A stretch of DNA of 19,612 nucleotides from Dictyocoela muelleri (lineage: Eukaryota > Microsporidia). This document shows, piece after piece, positions 17,303 through 19,612 of the stretch (position 1 is its first letter; each line of letters starts with the position of its first letter). Made by a program: the position numbers and the translations under genes. Below the pieces are notes generated by a model, which was given only the letters and a program-made list of their open reading frames with translations, ran no database searches and was not told the origin of the DNA. Location of the stretch: assembly GCA_016256075.1 (NCBI GenBank), contig SDVU01000140.1, positions 1-19,612 of the forward strand, given 5' to 3'.

Positions 17303-18425
17303 AAACGGATTATCTGCTAAATTTCGTCTTGATTAATTAATTTTCCATCCCTTATTCTTTTAAACCTTATTTTACAAACATATTTTTCTACTAATTTTTT
17401 TAACCCTTATTTTTTACCCTAGAATTTTAAACCTTTTTTTTCAATTATTTTTTAACTTTTTTTTAAACCTTATATTAACCCATCTTTTAACCTTCATCTT
17501 TTAATCCTTTTTTTATTAATTTTAACCCGAATTTTTCAATCCTTATTTTTTACCATAATTTTTTAACTCTATTTTTTCGTTATTTTTTTACCCTTTGTTT
17601 TAACCCTATTTTTTTATTCATATTATTTATTCTGATTTTTACTTCTATTTGCTAACCCTTTTTTAATAAATTTTTAACCCCCATTTTTTTCATATTTTTT
17701 TAAGCCCTATTTTTTTAATAATATTTAATTTAACTTCAATTTTAAGCCATATTTAAATTATATTTTTAACACCTATTTATTACTTCTATTTTATACACTT
17801 TATTTTTTTAACAATGGTTTAAAAAAATTAAAAATGGGGGTAAAAAATAAGGGTAAAAATTGAGGTTATCATATAAGGGTTAATAAAAGGAAGAAAAAAA
17901 TAAAGGGTATAAAATAGGAGTAAAAAAATAGAAGTAAAAAATAGAGGTTTAAATTGGAGTAAAAAAAGAGGGGTTAAAATAGAGCTAAAAATTATAAAAA
18001 AATTAGGGATAAAAATTATGGAAAAAAATGAGCTTAAAAAATTATGATAAAAAAAGGGTAATTAATATGTGTAAAAATCGGAATAAATAATATTGGTAAA
18101 AAATAGGTGTAAAAATAGGTGTAAAACTAGGTGTAAAAATTATGGAAAAAATAAGGTAAAAAAATATGAAAAAATAAGGATTAGGAAATAGGGGTTAAAA
18201 ATAATGGAAAAAAATATGGGTTAAAGGATGAAGGTTAAAAGCAGGGTTATATAAGGGTTAAAAGATAAAAGTTAAAAAATAATGGAAAAAATAGGGTTTA
18301 AAAGTCGAGGGTAAAAAAATAATGGTTATAAAATGAGTAAAAATATAGATTAAAATAAGGGTTAAAAGAATAAGACATGAAAAATTAATTAATCGAGACG
18401 AATTTTAGAAGATAATCTATAACTC
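17303..18425. mobile_element. 1.1-kb low-complexity fold-back with TTAACCC-like arms
   Basis: The outer ~75 bp (ggattatctgctaaatttcg, gattaattaattttcc, cttattcttttaaacc) recur inverted at 18351-18425. Between them the left half (~17380-17812) is irregular tttttaacccttatttt units and the right half (~17820-18375) its complement, gggttaaaaataa units. No coding sequence. The edges have no convincing target duplication, so the termini are approximate. A strand-asymmetric hairpin of ~500-bp arms would form. Confidence 0.7.
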
Positions 18426-18555
18426 TCGCAAAATTTGTCTACAGCTCTATAAAAAGTGGGTCTATAAGTCTGAAAGAAATTAGTATATAGCAACAAATAA
18501 GTAAATATCTAAAAAAATGGTCATAACTACAAAAACCGCTGTAATTTGAGTGTTA

Positions 18556-18996
18556 GAATGCAGCAAAGTGACTATAATAATGCAGCGAAGTGACTATAAT
18601 AATGCCAAGAGGGGACTATAATAATACAAAGAGAGAACTATAGAAAAGAAATGTAGTGCACGGAGGAAAAAATATAAATGCAGGGAAATAAAAATAATAA
18701 ACAAAGGAGGTTAATATAAAAATACAAGAAGGGAAATATAATAATGCAAGGAGAGGAACATAATACTGCAAGGAGGGGAATATAATATAGCAAGAAGGGG
18801 TATATAAAAATGCAAGGAGGCGAATATAATAATGCAAGCAGGGAAATATAATAATGCAAGAAGGAGAATATAATAATGCAAAGTGGTGAATATAATAATG
18901 CAAGGTGGTGAATATAATAATACAAGGGGGATAATATAATAACACAAGGGGGAGAATATAATAATGCAAGGAGAGGAATATAATAATGCAAAGGAT
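18556..18996. repeat. 22-bp minisatellite, ~20 units
   Basis: The consensus is gaatataataatgcaaggag plus ag or gg. The period is 22 bp, regular from ~18720 to 18996 and more degraded at the left. Because 22 is not a multiple of three and stops are scarce in the unit on the minus strand, all three minus frames stay open (up to 117 codons). These are artefacts of the repeat, not genes. Confidence 0.85.
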
Positions 18997-19002
18997 TGTA
19001 AT

Positions 19003-19289
19003 TAGGATGGTTAAATAGAAGAAATAAAAATCAGTTTAAATAATTGATTGTTATAGATTGTAAGATTTAAATGACCGATAAAGATAAATAAGTGAAAAAA
19101 AATTAATAATTTATAATTATGAAAATTTAGAATTTTTCTAATATTATAAACATTATATGAAAAAAAATTATTAAATTTTTTATTGTTGTATTTAATTAAC
19201 TTTTTATTAATTAAAAAAATTGTCGTTTTTTTCCAAAAACGACAAATCTCAATGAAAAAAAAACTACTTTGTCGTATTTTTTCATTGTG
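19003..19289. repeat. X-family element, right half
   Basis: It is colinear with 14500-14793: ttagattgt-aagatt, gataaagataaata, attaataattt-ataattatgaaaattt, aacattatatg, then gtcgtttttttccaaaaacg and tttgtcgtattttttcattgtg. No matching left end is visible upstream, where the minisatellite lies instead. Either a truncated copy or one whose interior expanded and whose left end was lost. Confidence 0.65.
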
Positions 19290-19612
19290 CTCTTTATTTT
19301 TATGTTATATTTATCATATCCTAAATCTTACACTCAAAATTTATCAGTTATTTGTATATTTCATGAACTATTCCTGGTTTAGGCTCGTTGTTTTTTAATA
19401 TGTTTCATAAAAAAAAAATCAATTGAAGATTTTTATTGAAATAAATTTCAAATCTAAATAATTAAAACATTAATTGTTTTTTTTTTATTTTAATAAATTT
19501 AAAATATAAAAAATTTAAACATTATTTATTTTTTAGTACAGTTCCATTATAAAAAACAACTTTTATGGTAAAAAAGAACAAGTATAACAAAAACCATAAA
19601 TTAAAGCGTAGT
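19290..19612. other. AT-rich window edge, nothing recognised
   Basis: Long A and T runs with no repeat partner elsewhere in the window. The open frame at 19183-19398 overlaps the X-family end and is not supported. Confidence 0.4.

Noticed and set aside
18616-18991. Three overlapping open frames on the minus strand of up to 117 codons
   Set aside because: All are translations of the 22-bp minisatellite in different frames, giving tyrosine- and isoleucine-rich repeats with no evidence of coding.

Overview
This window is eukaryotic, very AT-rich (about three quarters A+T by eye) DNA in which I recognise no host gene, no rRNA and no convincing functional tRNA. It is a graveyard of cut-and-paste DNA transposons and their non-autonomous, fold-back and MITE derivatives. 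By my boundaries roughly 12 kb of the 19.6 kb lies in recognisable elements. Two Tigger/pogo transposons, a FLYWCH-bearing MULE, 8- and 9-bp target duplications and tRNA-like modules with A and B boxes point to an animal (invertebrate) or a transposon-rich unicellular parasite such as a microsporidian. The sequence does not decide between these. I saw no LTR retrotransposon, retrovirus-like, Polinton or LINE coding sequence and no CRISPR array.

Layout, left to right. 1-77: right end of a hAT-like element whose body lies outside the window. 602-946 (minus): possible decayed ISXO2/Merlin-like transposase piece. 1406-1492: tRNA-like SINE-type module. 2356-4304: a 1.95-kb fold-back element built of nested inverted tandem arrays (16-bp units outside, 22-bp units inside) around a 671-bp palindromic core, with a 9-bp target duplication. 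4993-5636: MITE with ~240-bp inverted repeats. 6056-7841: a complete-looking Tigger transposon carrying an uninterrupted 464-codon transposase, the only gene here that looks intact. 8727-11498: a MULE with 16-bp-repeat ends, 9-bp target duplication and a decayed FLYWCH+MULE transposase. Inside its coding region sits a 1.0-kb fold-back element (8997-10017) whose inverted ends each carry an outward-facing tRNA-like module. 11604-13599: a second, decayed Tigger of another subfamily, itself holding a 302-bp almost perfect palindromic MITE.

The right third has an inverted-repeat element of a family seen three times in the window (X family: 2843-3513 core, 13962-14793, and right half 19003-19289), a ~165-bp direct repeat on each side of the middle copy, a 332-bp palindromic MITE with a perfect 8-bp target duplication (15062-15393), a 514-bp TA-type MITE (16788-17301), a 1.1-kb low-complexity fold-back with TTAACCC-like arms (17303-18425), and a 22-bp minisatellite (18556-18996).

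The pieces do not form a pathway; the connections are those of transposition. The intact Tigger protein could in principle act on its own ends. The MULE and the 1.95-kb fold-back share 16-bp terminal repeat architecture and 9-bp target duplications, so the fold-back may be a dependent of this MULE family. Insertion order is readable in two places: fold-back into MULE transposase, and MITE into the second Tigger.
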